DNA from: Propionispora hippei DSM 15287 | GTDB taxonomy: Bacteria; Bacillota; Negativicutes; Propionisporales; Propionisporaceae | Direction of reading: 5' to 3' | Assembly: GCF_900141835.1 (NCBI RefSeq) | Contig: NZ_FQZD01000006.1 | Span: 124,001 to 188,000 of the forward strand | DNA: 64,000 nucleotides | In this document: piece by piece, positions 17,708-27,167 of the stretch | Layout: each line of letters opens with the position of its first letter | Position numbering within the stretch: the stretch's first letter is position 1 | Translations under genes and position numbers: made by a program | The notes under the pieces: model-generated | The model's input: the letters and a program-made list of their open reading frames with translations, nothing else | Database searches by the model: none | Told to the model about the DNA's origin: nothing

Positions 17708-18145
17708 ATGGGAATGTTTGGGGCCATTGATTCGGCAGCATCGGGCTTAACCGCCGAACGTCTTAGGATGGACGTTATTTCCAACAATATTGCCAATGCC
17801 AACACAACCCGTACGGCCAAGGGTGGTCCATACCGCCGGCAACTGGTAGTGTTTGAGCCTCGTTCGGAGCAAGCTTCATTCAGTCAGATTTTGTCCAAAG
17901 AGATGGGAGCTGGTGGTGATGGGGTAAAAGTGGTAGGCATCACTGAAGACGATTCTCCCACTCGCATGGTATATGATCCGCATCATCCGGATGCCAATCA
18001 GGCGGGCTATGTGGAAATGCCGAATGTAAATATTGTTACAGAAATGGTGGACATGATTACGGCGACAAGAGCCTATGAGGCGAATGTAACGGCCGTCAAT
18101 TCGGCAAAAAGCATGGCGTTGAAGGCGTTAGAAATTGGAAAATAG
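17708..18145 (+). CDS. flgC: Flagellar basal-body rod protein FlgC
   Basis: Rod subunit partnering FlgB. The rod signature is present as LRMDVISNNIANANTTRTAKG near residue 20, and the C-terminal segment PNVNIVTEMVDMITATRAYEANVTAV is the conserved rod/hook D0 helix. It has 145 residues, the usual size. It follows flgB after two nt and precedes fliE by twelve. Confidence 0.96.
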   Translation: MGMFGAIDSAASGLTAERLRMDVISNNIANANTTRTAKGGPYRRQLVVFEPRSEQASFSQILSKEMGAGGDGVKVVGITEDDSPTRMVYDPHHPDANQAGYVEMPNVNIVTEMVDMITATRAYEANVTAVNSAKSMALKALEIGK

Positions 18146-18157
18146 GGAGGAACATTC

Positions 18158-18454
18158 ATGCGGATAGAACCAATAAAATTGATGCCTGTAGGGTCGCGGC
18201 TGACCTCTGATGCCGTTTTGCCGACCAGTGGGGATAAAAGTTTTGGCCAATTGTTATCCGACGCACTGAATAATGTGAATGAACTTCAGAAAAGTGCTAA
18301 CCAGGCTTCCGTTGATTTGGCAGCAGGTAAACTGCAGGATGTATCGCAGGTTGTGATTGCGACGGAAAAAGCCAGTGTAGCTTTGCAATTGACGATGCAG
18401 GTGCGCAACAAGATTGTGGACGCCTATCAGGAAGTTATGAGAATGCAGGTATAA
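18158..18454 (+). CDS. fliE: Flagellar hook-basal body complex protein FliE
   Basis: Adapter linking the MS ring (FliF) to the rod. It has 98 residues. The conserved C-terminal half contains KSANQASVDLAAGKLQDVSQV followed by VIATEKASVALQLTMQVRNKIVDAYQEVMRMQV, which matches the family end almost exactly. A GGAGG site precedes the ATG. It is separated from fliF by about 100 nt that carry a small hairpin. Confidence 0.95.
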   Translation: MRIEPIKLMPVGSRLTSDAVLPTSGDKSFGQLLSDALNNVNELQKSANQASVDLAAGKLQDVSQVVIATEKASVALQLTMQVRNKIVDAYQEVMRMQV

Positions 18455-18483
18455 GGAAGTTCAGGGTAATATATCATCAATAC

Positions 18484-18499
18484 TGCCGGTTGTCCGGCA
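18484..18499 (+). other. Small hairpin between fliE and fliF
   Basis: TGCCGG (18484-18489) and CCGGCA (18494-18499) pair perfectly around TTGT. There is no T-run, so it more likely affects mRNA processing or stability than termination. Confidence 0.4.
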
Positions 18500-18555
18500 A
18501 GTTGTAGGAAATATTAAATATGTAACGTTCAGTGTCGCTTGAAAGGGTGGAGACC

Positions 18556-20103
18556 ATGGCCGACTGGAAAGAACAGTCTCTGCGCTTATGGCAAAATATC
18601 GGCAAAAAACAAAGGTATGCAATTATTGGTTCAGCAGTGCTGTTCTTTATATTGATTTTGTCCTGGAGTTATTGGTGGGGCTCCAAACCGGACATGGTAC
18701 CTTTATTTACCAATATGGAAGCCAAAGATGCAGGTGAAGTTGCTGCTAAATTAAAGGAAATGAAAGTTTCTTTTGAACCACAGGAAAATGCTAACGGTAC
18801 GGCTATTTTAGTTTCTGCTAAAGATGTGCATCGTGTTCGCTTAGAGTTAGCCAGTCTGGGTTTACCGCGCGGCAATAAGGGATTTGAAATATTCGATCAG
18901 AATAAGTTCGGTGTAACGGAATTTCAGAACAAAGTGTATCTGTTACAGGCTTTGCAAGGAGAATTAACACGCACGATAGAACAGATGGACGAGGTGGAAA
19001 AGGCCCGAGTCCATATTGTTTTGCCGGAGGACAGTTTATATAAAAAGAACGAAAAACCGGCGACCGCTTCGATTATGGTTAAACTGCGTCCGTCAGCGCA
19101 ATTGACCAAGGAACAGGTAAAAGGCATTGTCAATCTGGCGGCCCATAGTATCCAGGGTTTGAAGCCGGAAAATATTACCGTGGTAGATAATTACGCACAC
19201 GTGCTCAATGATCAGCAGGACGAATCGAATATACTCGGTTCCGGCTCGATGACCCAGCTTGAAATGACGCGGAAGATGCAGGATGACCTGCAAAAGAACC
19301 TGGATTCGCTGCTTGATCAGGTGCTTGGACCGGGAAAAGCTGCTGCCAGAGTTAATGTGGAGCTGACCTTTGACCAGCATACGGTGGACAAGCAAGTCTA
19401 TGAACCGGTTGTGGATGATAAAGGCATTATCCGCAGCTCCCAGGATACTAATGAACGCTATCAGGGCACGGCTTCGACACCAGGCGGTGTTCCGGGTACT
19501 ACGACCAATATTCCCGGTTACGTGACCGGCAATAACACTCAATCAAATTACGAAAAGAAAGATTCTATAAAGAACTATGAAATTAATGAAACCAAGGAAA
19601 AGGTGGTTGCGGCGCCGGGGGCCATCAAACGACTGACAGTTGCCGTACTGGTTGATGCCAGTCTGAACAAGGCGCAGCAGGACAGCATTGCCAAGACTGT
19701 TTCCTCGGCCGTCGGCATCAATCCGGCCCGGGGTGATGTGGTGTCGGTAGAAAGCATTGCCTTCAACACCGACATGGCTGACCGTGAACGTCTGGCTGAA
19801 GAGGCTGCTCAGCGGCAAAACCTGTGGATAAAGATCGGCCTGGCAGTAATCGCCTTGGTTATCGTATTGCTTGGCGTACGGGCTTATTTTGCCCGCAAGA
19901 AACAGCAGCGTCAGGAAGCGGAAATGCTGGAGGCATTCCGGGAGTCTCAGCTTGCCACGCTGGAACAGGCTGAAATGGCAGAGCCTGAATTGACACCGCA
20001 GGAAAAAGAAAAACTGGAACGGCAGGAACTGATTGCTAAAATGGCTAAGACCAACCCTGACGATGTGGCGCAGTTGATTAAGGCTTGGCTGAGTGAAGAA
20101 TAG
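18556..20103 (+). CDS. fliF: Flagellar MS-ring protein FliF
   Basis: Forms the membrane MS ring that anchors the basal body and the C-ring. There is one transmembrane helix near the N-terminus (YAIIGSAVLFFILILSWSYW), then the ring-building motifs (PLFTNMEAKDAGEVAAKLKE and LPRGNKGFEIFDQNKFGVTE). A periplasmic linker rich in Gly/Thr/Asn follows (about residues 300-345), then a second helix (LWIKIGLAVIALVIVLLG) and a charged C-terminal tail that binds FliG. From ATG 18556, behind GGGTGGAG, it has 515 residues; a GTG 24 nt upstream is less likely. Confidence 0.96.
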   Translation: MADWKEQSLRLWQNIGKKQRYAIIGSAVLFFILILSWSYWWGSKPDMVPLFTNMEAKDAGEVAAKLKEMKVSFEPQENANGTAILVSAKDVHRVRLELASLGLPRGNKGFEIFDQNKFGVTEFQNKVYLLQALQGELTRTIEQMDEVEKARVHIVLPEDSLYKKNEKPATASIMVKLRPSAQLTKEQVKGIVNLAAHSIQGLKPENITVVDNYAHVLNDQQDESNILGSGSMTQLEMTRKMQDDLQKNLDSLLDQVLGPGKAAARVNVELTFDQHTVDKQVYEPVVDDKGIIRSSQDTNERYQGTASTPGGVPGTTTNIPGYVTGNNTQSNYEKKDSIKNYEINETKEKVVAAPGAIKRLTVAVLVDASLNKAQQDSIAKTVSSAVGINPARGDVVSVESIAFNTDMADRERLAEEAAQRQNLWIKIGLAVIALVIVLLGVRAYFARKKQQRQEAEMLEAFRESQLATLEQAEMAEPELTPQEKEKLERQELIAKMAKTNPDDVAQLIKAWLSEE

Positions 20104-20124
20104 CGGGACAGGAGGGTGAGACCA

Positions 20125-21135
20125 ATGTACCAATCAAATGAATTGACAAATAAACAAAAGGCAGCCGTCTTGTTGATCACACTCGGTCCTGATTTATCCG
20201 CACAGGTTTTTAAACATTTGCGGGAAGACGAAATTGAAAAACTGACCTTGGAGATTGCCAGCCAGCGAAAAATAACGCCGGAACAGAAGGAAGCCGTGTT
20301 GGCGGAGTTTCATCAATTGGCTCTTGCCAAGGAGTACCTGTCCTCCGGTGGTCTTGATTATGCCCGCGAAGTGTTGGAAAAGGCTCTAGGGGCTGAAAAA
20401 GCGGTATCAATTATTAACCGTCTGACCTCCAGTTTGCAGATTAGGCCCTTTGACTTTGCCAGAAAGACCGATCCGGCACAATTGTTGAACTTTATCCAGA
20501 ACGAACATCCCCAAACGATTGCTTTGATTATGGCTTATTTGCTGCCCGATCAGTCGGCTGCTATCATCTCGGCTTTACCGCCGGAACGCCAGGTAGATGT
20601 GGCCAAGCGAATTGCCACCATGGACCGGACCACGCCGGATATTTTAAAAGACGTGGAACGGATACTGGAACGGAAGCTCTCCTCGCTGGTAACCCAGGAT
20701 TTCACGGCGGCCGGCGGCGTGGATTCCATTGTAGAGGTCTTGAACCGCGTCGACCGTACTACCGAACGGACGATTATCGAGAACCTGGAAGTCCAAAATC
20801 CGGAACTGGCCGAAGAAATCAAAAGGCGGATGTTCGTATTCGAAGATATTGTTCTTTTGGACGACCGTTCACTGCAGTTGGTGCTGCGTGAAATTGATTC
20901 CAAGGATTTGGCGATGGCCCTTAAAGCTTCGTCAAGTGAAGTGTCCGGTAAAGTATATAAAAACATGTCGAAAAGAGCGTCCGAAATGCTGCGGGAAGAA
21001 ATCGAGTATATGGGTCCCGTCCGTATTCGTGACGTCGAAGAGGCACAGCAAAAGGTTGTTAATGTAATCCGCCGTCTCGAAGAGTCTGGTGAAATTATTG
21101 TTTCACGCGGCAAAGGGGACGAGATTATTGCCTAA
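20125..21135 (+). CDS. fliG: Flagellar motor switch protein FliG
   Basis: C-ring protein that contacts FliF and the stator and sets rotation direction. The N-terminal domain begins TNKQKAAVLLITLG. The middle domain has the EHPQ motif (NEHPQTIALIMAYL), and the C-terminal domain carries the charged torque helix around DDRSLQLVLREIDSKDLAMALK. It has 336 residues from ATG 20125, set by GGAGGG eight nt upstream. The 3' end overlaps fliH by eight nt. Confidence 0.97.
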   Translation: MYQSNELTNKQKAAVLLITLGPDLSAQVFKHLREDEIEKLTLEIASQRKITPEQKEAVLAEFHQLALAKEYLSSGGLDYAREVLEKALGAEKAVSIINRLTSSLQIRPFDFARKTDPAQLLNFIQNEHPQTIALIMAYLLPDQSAAIISALPPERQVDVAKRIATMDRTTPDILKDVERILERKLSSLVTQDFTAAGGVDSIVEVLNRVDRTTERTIIENLEVQNPELAEEIKRRMFVFEDIVLLDDRSLQLVLREIDSKDLAMALKASSSEVSGKVYKNMSKRASEMLREEIEYMGPVRIRDVEEAQQKVVNVIRRLEESGEIIVSRGKGDEIIA

Positions 21136-21892
21136 AATTATTAAATGCGTAGCGCTGCATGATTTGCCGGTTATCATCGGCAAGCTTCCGCCGGGGGAAA
21201 AAGAAAATAAGTCACTGGCGGAACCGGTGGTGCCGGAAGACTGGCGTCAATGGGAGCAGGAAGCGAAAGCGGCAAAAGAGCAAGCAGAGGAAACGCTTGC
21301 CCAGGCACGGCGGCAGGCTGATGCACTGTTGGAGAAAGCCAGGGTTGAATCTGAGCAGCTCCGCCAAGCGGCCCAGGAGGAAGGAATGCAGAACGGTTAT
21401 CAACAGGGCTATCAGCAAGGTCTGGAGGAAGGAAAAGCCGCAGCGGCACAACTGATGCAAGAACAGGTTCAGACGGCTGCTGCCAAGGCTGAGCATATGG
21501 TACAACTGGCAGAGCAGGAACGACTAAATGCTGTTTTGGCGGCGGAACGTCAGATAGTGGAAGTTACGGTAACGGTCTTGCGCAAGGTGCTTGCCCGGGA
21601 AATTGAGGAAAACCCCATGGTAGTTCTCCCTATCGTCAAAGCGGCGTTGGAAAAAGTTCGTGACCAGGAACAGGTAACCGTCCGTATTCATCCGGAGGAT
21701 TACGATTTGGTGCTGCAGGCCCGCCGGGATTTGCAGGCGATGCTCGGCCGGGAACAGGCGCTCACTGTTTTGGCTGATCATACCGTAGCAGTGGGAGGCT
21801 GTGTTGTTGACACGCCCTGTGGTACCGTCGACGCCAGAATTGATGCGCAATTGGAAGCCTTGATAAAAGTATTACAGGATGTATGTCCATGA
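21128..21892 (+). CDS. fliH: Flagellar assembly protein FliH
   Basis: Regulator and stalk-like partner of the FliI export ATPase. The 254-residue protein has a charged coiled-coil N-terminal half (about residues 45-130, dense in Glu, Ala and Gln). It includes the glycine-repeat-like GYQQGYQQGLEEGK segment and a C-terminal FliH/V-ATPase subunit E-like domain (VVLPIVKAALEKVRDQEQVTVRIHPEDYDLV). The start is most likely TTG 21128 inside the end of fliG; the open frame continues upstream but only as fliG overlap. It overlaps fliI by about ten nt. Confidence 0.9.
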   Translation: MPKIIKCVALHDLPVIIGKLPPGEKENKSLAEPVVPEDWRQWEQEAKAAKEQAEETLAQARRQADALLEKARVESEQLRQAAQEEGMQNGYQQGYQQGLEEGKAAAAQLMQEQVQTAAAKAEHMVQLAEQERLNAVLAAERQIVEVTVTVLRKVLAREIEENPMVVLPIVKAALEKVRDQEQVTVRIHPEDYDLVLQARRDLQAMLGREQALTVLADHTVAVGGCVVDTPCGTVDARIDAQLEALIKVLQDVCP

Positions 21893-23202
21893 TGATATTT
21901 AATTCTGATAAGTATTTAAGGGCGCTTGACGGCGTTGATCCAATAAAAATGAATGGCCGGATCATCCAAATTATCGGTTTGGTGATTGAGGCGCAAGGGC
22001 CTGCTGCCAGTTTGGGGGATTTATGCTATGTGTATCCCCGTTCCGGCGGACAGCCAGTCCCGGCGGAGGTTGTCGGTTTTCGCCAAAACCGGGTGCTGCT
22101 TATGCCGATTGGCGAAATGCAGGGGTTGGGGCCGGGCTGTGAGGTTGTATCGGCCGGCCGGTCGCTCAGCGTTCCGGTGGGACGGAAACTGCTGGGGCGG
22201 GTTTTGGACGGTGTTGGCAATCCGATGGATGGCAAGGGACCTATCGAGGGTGATTTGGAATACCCGCTTCATGCCAGTCCGCCACCGCCCCTTTCACGTT
22301 GCCGGATTCACGCCAACCTTTCGGTCGGCGTCCGTGCTATTGACGGTTTGCTGACTCTTGGCTGTGGTCAGCGGGTTGGCATAATGGCCGGCAGCGGCGT
22401 AGGAAAAAGTACGCTGCTGGGCATGGTTGCCAGAAATACCGAAGCTGATATCAGTGTGATTGCGCTGGTCGGCGAGCGGGGCCGGGAAGTCCGGGAATTT
22501 ATTGAACGTGATCTGGGCGAGGAAGGCTTAAAGCGCTCGGTTGTGGTGGTAGCCACCTCTGATCAACCCGCTTTAGTCAGAATAAAAGGTGCTATGACGG
22601 CTACGGCCATTGCGGAATATTTTCGTGACCAGGGAGCCAATGTGATGCTGATGATGGATTCGGTTACCCGGTTTGCTATGGCGCAGCGCGAAGTGGGGCT
22701 GACTATTGGCGAACCACCGGCAACCAGAGGTTATACACCCTCGGTGTTTGCGACATTGCCTAAATTGCTGGAGCGGTCCGGTCCGGGCGAGAAGGGCTCA
22801 ATCACCGGCATTTATACTGTGCTGGTAGACGGTGACGATATGAATGAACCGATCGCCGATGCGGTACGCAGTATCTTGGACGGACATATCGTGCTTTCCC
22901 GCAGTATTGCGGCACAGAATCATTATCCGGCGATTGACGTACTGCATAGCGTAAGCCGGGTCATGATGGAAATTGCAAGCAGCGAACATTATGCTGCGGC
23001 ACAGAGGGTCAGGTCCATCCTGGCTACATACCGCGAAGCGGAGGATTTAATCAACATCGGTGCTTATGCCCATGGCAGCAATGCCAATATTGATAAAGCC
23101 GTGCAAATGATTGGCGGTATTAATGAATTTCTAAGGCAAAGTGTTTATGAGCAGACCACACTGACGGAAGCGGTGGAGCGGTTGCGGCAACTGGCGGGAT
23201 AA
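21883..23202 (+). CDS. fliI: Flagellum-specific ATP synthase (export ATPase) FliI
   Basis: Hexameric ATPase that energises export of rod, hook and filament subunits. Walker A is GSGVGKSTLLGM (about residue 168), Walker B is MLMMDSVTRFAMAQREVGL, and the export-ATPase signature GEPPATRGYTPSVFATLPKLLERSG is present. It has 439 residues, usual length. ATGs at 21883, 21889 and 21892 are all possible; the first is listed. It lies between fliH and fliJ, its two partners in the export apparatus. Confidence 0.97.
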   Translation: MSMMIFNSDKYLRALDGVDPIKMNGRIIQIIGLVIEAQGPAASLGDLCYVYPRSGGQPVPAEVVGFRQNRVLLMPIGEMQGLGPGCEVVSAGRSLSVPVGRKLLGRVLDGVGNPMDGKGPIEGDLEYPLHASPPPPLSRCRIHANLSVGVRAIDGLLTLGCGQRVGIMAGSGVGKSTLLGMVARNTEADISVIALVGERGREVREFIERDLGEEGLKRSVVVVATSDQPALVRIKGAMTATAIAEYFRDQGANVMLMMDSVTRFAMAQREVGLTIGEPPATRGYTPSVFATLPKLLERSGPGEKGSITGIYTVLVDGDDMNEPIADAVRSILDGHIVLSRSIAAQNHYPAIDVLHSVSRVMMEIASSEHYAAAQRVRSILATYREAEDLINIGAYAHGSNANIDKAVQMIGGINEFLRQSVYEQTTLTEAVERLRQLAG

Positions 23203-23251
23203 GCCTGTTGCTGTCCAGGCTTCAAGCCGGTAGCGACTGGGAGTGACAGTA

Positions 23252-23698
23252 ATGAAACGATTTCAGTTCCGTTTAGAGGCATTGCTCAATTTCCGGAAAA
23301 TGAAGCAGGAAGAAGCGCAGCTGCGGTTTATGGAAGCTTGCAGCGAACTGCAGCGGGAACAGGAACTGCTAAGCGGCCTGGAACAGGAAGAGCAAGCACA
23401 GCTTTTAGAGTTTCAAAGTTTTCAGCGCCGCAAGGGCTTGACGGTGGATTCGCTGTTACTTTTCAGCAACTATTTCGATAGGCTAAAGGAACAAATTACG
23501 GAAGCCGCTAACCGCGTAGCCTCTGCGGAAGCTAAACGTCAGGCTGCGATGAAACAACTGGAGGAAGCGGTAAAGAGCCACAAAGTGGTGGAGAACCTGC
23601 GAAAAAAGAGACTGGCCGAATACCGGCTGGAGTTATTACGGGAAGAACAAAAAGAATTGGATGAAATGGGCACACAAATTTTCTTACGGGGGAGCTAA
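23252..23698 (+). CDS. fliJ: Flagellar export protein FliJ
   Basis: Small coiled-coil chaperone-like component that sits in the FliI ring and contacts FlhA. The 148 residues are almost entirely helical and charged, starting FQFRLEALLNFRKMKQEEAQ, with long Glu/Gln/Lys/Arg heptads up to the end. This architecture and the position after fliI identify it; the primary sequence of FliJ is poorly conserved. The start is ATG 23252 behind GGGAG; GTG 23243 is less likely. Confidence 0.88.
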   Translation: MKRFQFRLEALLNFRKMKQEEAQLRFMEACSELQREQELLSGLEQEEQAQLLEFQSFQRRKGLTVDSLLLFSNYFDRLKEQITEAANRVASAEAKRQAAMKQLEEAVKSHKVVENLRKKRLAEYRLELLREEQKELDEMGTQIFLRGS

Positions 23699-23706
23699 GG
23701 ATAAGG

Positions 23707-24267
23707 ATGGATGGGATCAGCAGCGTTTTACAGCGGATTGCCGCAATTGAAAAACGATTTGCACCAAATTCGGCAGGGGAAAGCAACTTCGACGATTATC
23801 TAAGAACGGCGAACAATCAACTGTCTTCCGGCGGAAAGGCTACTGCCGTCCAATCTGCGTCTTCGGCCAGCGCTTGGAAAAACGTACCGGCTGCTTCTTT
23901 GGAAGGTATGATTTATGCCGCGGCGACTAAGTACGGTGTGGACCCTAAATTAGCCACCGCTGTGGCTACAGTCGAATCGGGCCTGACCGCTGATGCCGTT
24001 TCACCGGCCGGGGCTGTCGGTGTCATGCAGTTGATGCCAGATACTGCTAAGGCACTGGGCGTACGGAATCTTTCCGATCCCCGGGAGAATATCGACGGTG
24101 GAGTGCATTATTTAAAGGACCTGCTAAGCATGTTTCAGGGAGATGCCAGAAAAGCTTTGGCTGCCTATAATGCAGGACCGCAGGCTGTGAAAAACTATGG
24201 TGGCATACCGCCGTACCGTGAAACGCAAGATTACGTATCCAAGGTATTATCGCTTTATAATCAATAA
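23707..24267 (+). CDS. SLT-type lytic transglycosylase in the flagellar operon
   Basis: Predicted peptidoglycan lytic transglycosylase of 186 residues. After an N-terminal unstructured part (to about residue 65, Ser/Ala-rich) comes an SLT domain. The catalytic Glu is in ATVESGLTADAVSPAGAVG, followed by MQLMPDTAKALG, the NIDGGVHYLKDLL block and ALAAYNAGPQAV. There is no classical signal peptide, so export may go through the flagellar system, as for muramidases such as FlgJ; that is inference. It sits eight nt after fliJ and before the MotE-like gene, which suggests a role in letting the rod pass the cell wall. Confidence 0.85.
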   Translation: MDGISSVLQRIAAIEKRFAPNSAGESNFDDYLRTANNQLSSGGKATAVQSASSASAWKNVPAASLEGMIYAAATKYGVDPKLATAVATVESGLTADAVSPAGAVGVMQLMPDTAKALGVRNLSDPRENIDGGVHYLKDLLSMFQGDARKALAAYNAGPQAVKNYGGIPPYRETQDYVSKVLSLYNQ

Positions 24268-24310
24268 TAGCTGTTAAGGATATTTTCCAATTGGAAAGCT
24301 GGTGATGAGC

Positions 24311-24952
24311 ATGGCCGATAAGATCAAACCAAAAATAAAACAAGAGACAAAGCAAGAGGTGGCACAACCGGTACAAAAGAAGAAAAGATTTGTCGGTGTA
24401 TTTAAGCTAATTGCCATGTTTTTAGTCTTACTTATGCTGGCAAGCGCAGCTTTTGCGGCCGGGGTGTATTTTAAAATCTTTGATTTGCAGCACATTGCAA
24501 GCCAGTGGGGACTTGATAAATATCCGTTGATCGGTCATTATTTCGAACAGCCCAAAACAAACTTTGAGACAGTGGATGAAGAACAGGCAAGCTCCGAACA
24601 GCCCCCGGTGACACCGCAGGAACCGGTCAAGGAACCGCAGCCGGACAGTCAGAATACCCAGTCGGCAGCTACAGTTGATCCGGCGAAGACTTTACTGGAT
24701 AAGGAGAAGCTGGAGAAGGCCCGACAACAGGAAGAAGCTAAACGGGCAGGTAAGCTGGCCCGGTTTTATGGCAATATGAAACCCGATGAGGCGGCTGCCA
24801 TTATGAAACAATTAGACGATTCCACCATTATTGCCATATTGAATAAAATGGAGGAAGATCAGGCAGCACAGGTATTGGCCAAGTTTGATGCTCAGCGGGC
24901 GGCCAATCTGACCGATCAGATGTTTAAAGGCCGGAAAGACACCGTCCTTTGA
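24311..24952 (+). CDS. MotE-like flagellar protein (MgtE N-domain type)
   Basis: About 213 residues: a basic N-terminal tail, one transmembrane helix (about residues 30-55, LIAMFLVLLMLASAAFAAGVYF), a Pro/Gln/Glu-rich linker (EQPPVTPQEPVKEPQPDSQ), a short coiled coil and a C-terminal MgtE_N-like repeat domain. That domain has two helical repeats: ARFYGNMKPDEAAAIMKQLD and ILNKMEEDQAAQVLAKFD. This is the layout of MotE/YlxF proteins, thought to help stator or motor function from the periplasmic side. B. subtilis ylxF has the same place before fliK. The start among several close candidates (24302, 24305, 24311) is uncertain. Confidence 0.82.
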   Translation: MADKIKPKIKQETKQEVAQPVQKKKRFVGVFKLIAMFLVLLMLASAAFAAGVYFKIFDLQHIASQWGLDKYPLIGHYFEQPKTNFETVDEEQASSEQPPVTPQEPVKEPQPDSQNTQSAATVDPAKTLLDKEKLEKARQQEEAKRAGKLARFYGNMKPDEAAAIMKQLDDSTIIAILNKMEEDQAAQVLAKFDAQRAANLTDQMFKGRKDTVL

Positions 24953-24990
24953 TCATATAAATAAAAGCTGCGAAAGGAGGTGAACAAATT

Positions 24991-26493
24991 ATGGAAGCGA
25001 CTATAAACGTACTGCCAGGAGCCGCCGCTACGCCGCAACAGGCCCTGCCGGCGGGAAGTCAAGCAAGTGCCGGAACCGGTGCAAAACAGGGAAATGCCTT
25101 TGCCGGTATGCTGCAAAATGCGACGGTGAAGGATGCCGATACCGGTCAGAAAATAGCGGTGCCCTCAGGGTTAACCCAACTGGCTTTTTTAGCTCAGTTA
25201 GCTGTGACGACAGCGAACGCAGCGTCCGGTGAGGGAGCTACCGGTAAAGCCGGATCTGCTGCGCAGGAAGAAAATGAGACAGCAGCGTCAACGGATAGCT
25301 CGACTGCTGGCAAAGAGCAGGCAACTGTTGCTTTGATGGGATTGGTATTGCCGATGCTGCCGGTTCAACCGACTGCAACCACGCCTGAAGCTGATGCCGG
25401 TGGAGCAGCGACTACGGGAGAGAATAAAGCGGCCGCTGTTGTTGCGAAACAGGAACCGGTCATTACCGTTGAACCGTTAGTGGCACCAACGACAGAGAAA
25501 ACTCAAACCGTAGCTGCAACAGACAAGGATAAGCCGGCAGTTGCTGTGACTGCAACTCAACCTCAGTCTTTTGCCGAGGCCATTCAACAAAATCTGACGA
25601 ATCCGACGAAACCGGAGAAAACCGATGCTGGCACGCAAGCTGTTGTATTGCCTGCTGGTGATGAAAAAGCAGCAACCGTTGCAGTCGATGCGGCAAAAGC
25701 CCAAACAGCGTCGGCTAGTATGGATTTTCCGGTGCAAACCGTTCATGTCATGAGTACGATTGACAACAAATCTTTCGTCAAAGGGACAGAACAACCGCAG
25801 CCGGTGCCGCATGCTCAAGCCCAGGAACCTGTAGTGCAGCCTGTGGCCAATTTGGTGCAAGGCGAGGCACAGCAGGGGATGAACCAGGGACAGCCGGAGG
25901 AACAAACGGCATTTTCGGATGGAACTAAGCATCAGGCAGAAGATGTAGCCGATTTGAACGCCAAGAATAATACTGTATCAGCCGTGTTTACCCAATTAGC
26001 CGATTCACAGACGGTTAAAACCGCTACAACAACTCAGACTGCCGCTCATGCGCAGCAGCCGGCTGCCGATCCGTATAATCTTAGCGGACAGATTGTGGAA
26101 CAGGCCAAGCTGATCAAAACTCCGTACAACGATGCCTCAGAAATGGTCATCAAACTGAAGCCGGAACATCTGGGCGAATTGACCTTGCGTGTCGCCGTAG
26201 AGCATGGCGAGGTAACGGCTTCGTTTCACACCAACAATCCGGAAGTCCGGGGAATCATTGAAAACTCGCTGCCGCAATTAAAGCAGGATATGGCCAGCCA
26301 GGGAATTAAAGTGGACAATGTGGGTGTATATGCCGGCTTAAGTCAGTTTGATTCGCGCGGGCAGCAGGCCAATCAGCAGCAGCCGGTGATTAAACTGAAA
26401 AACCGGAAAACCGATGATGACTTCATCGCAACCGTGGAAAGTCTGCAGGCCGAGCAGACAGGAAGTGATACGGGAGTTGACTACCGTGTCTAA
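24991..26493 (+). CDS. fliK: Flagellar hook-length control protein FliK
   Basis: Exported ruler that sets hook length and switches export specificity. The 500 residues comprise a long, low-complexity Ala/Thr/Gln/Pro/Val-rich region (about residues 1-360) and a conserved C-terminal Flg_hook domain. That domain contains VIKLKPEHLGELTLRVAV, ASFHTNNPEVRGIIENSLPQL and LKQDMASQGIKVDNVGVYAG, which bind FlhB. A strong AAAGGAGGTG precedes the ATG. Its position before flgD and flgE is standard. Confidence 0.93.
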   Translation: MEATINVLPGAAATPQQALPAGSQASAGTGAKQGNAFAGMLQNATVKDADTGQKIAVPSGLTQLAFLAQLAVTTANAASGEGATGKAGSAAQEENETAASTDSSTAGKEQATVALMGLVLPMLPVQPTATTPEADAGGAATTGENKAAAVVAKQEPVITVEPLVAPTTEKTQTVAATDKDKPAVAVTATQPQSFAEAIQQNLTNPTKPEKTDAGTQAVVLPAGDEKAATVAVDAAKAQTASASMDFPVQTVHVMSTIDNKSFVKGTEQPQPVPHAQAQEPVVQPVANLVQGEAQQGMNQGQPEEQTAFSDGTKHQAEDVADLNAKNNTVSAVFTQLADSQTVKTATTTQTAAHAQQPAADPYNLSGQIVEQAKLIKTPYNDASEMVIKLKPEHLGELTLRVAVEHGEVTASFHTNNPEVRGIIENSLPQLKQDMASQGIKVDNVGVYAGLSQFDSRGQQANQQQPVIKLKNRKTDDDFIATVESLQAEQTGSDTGVDYRV

Positions 26494-26519
26494 CATAATG
26501 TGATAGGGGAGGTTACAAT

Positions 26520-27137
26520 ATGACGGTTTCTGGTGTTACAGGAACTACTTCCAATACCGCAATAACCAGTGGGACAAATAATATATTGGGAAAGGATGAT
26601 TTTTTAAAACTTCTGATTACCCAGTTGCAAAATCAGGATCCTTTGAATCCAACCAGTGACCAGGATTTTATCGCGCAAATGGCGCAATTTTCTAGTCTGG
26701 AACAAATGCAGAATATGAATACTTCACTGATGACTTCGCAGGCCAGCACCCTGATCGGAAAAACCGTTTCCTGGACAGGCAGCGACTCACAGGTCCACGG
26801 CGGTACAGTACAAGGCGTGTCAATGGTAAACGGGCAGCCAAAACTGATCGTAGATGAACCATTCCTGGCTGTCTCCAGTGATGGGAAGACAGTACAACTG
26901 CTTTCCGATCCTACCGGCCAGACTATTCAGTGGAAGGACAGTGCCGGCACAATGTACAGCGGCTATGTGGCCAAAGTTGAGATTGTTAATGGTGTGCCAC
27001 AAATTACGGTGGATACGACAGCTATGGATTCAAATGGAAATACCAAGACAGTAGAAGGAATTCTGGATTTAAGTAAAGTGAAAAATCTGGTTGTAAAAAC
27101 ACAAGTGGATATGTCAAAAGTCAGCACCATTGAATAA
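26520..27137 (+). CDS. flgD: Flagellar hook capping/assembly protein FlgD
   Basis: Scaffold cap on which hook subunits assemble. The N-terminal signature is clear: [19 protein letters not shown] followed by [18 protein letters not shown]. The remainder is a beta-rich domain (about residues 75-190) that corresponds to the FlgD tudor/Ig-like part. It has 205 residues, typical. It follows fliK and precedes the small flagellar operon protein and flgE. Confidence 0.95.
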   Translation: MTVSGVTGTTSNTAITSGTNNILGKDDFLKLLITQLQNQDPLNPTSDQDFIAQMAQFSSLEQMQNMNTSLMTSQASTLIGKTVSWTGSDSQVHGGTVQGVSMVNGQPKLIVDEPFLAVSSDGKTVQLLSDPTGQTIQWKDSAGTMYSGYVAKVEIVNGVPQITVDTTAMDSNGNTKTVEGILDLSKVKNLVVKTQVDMSKVSTIE

Positions 27138-27167
27138 AGCAATCTGAAATACGGGAGGTGAGCTGAT

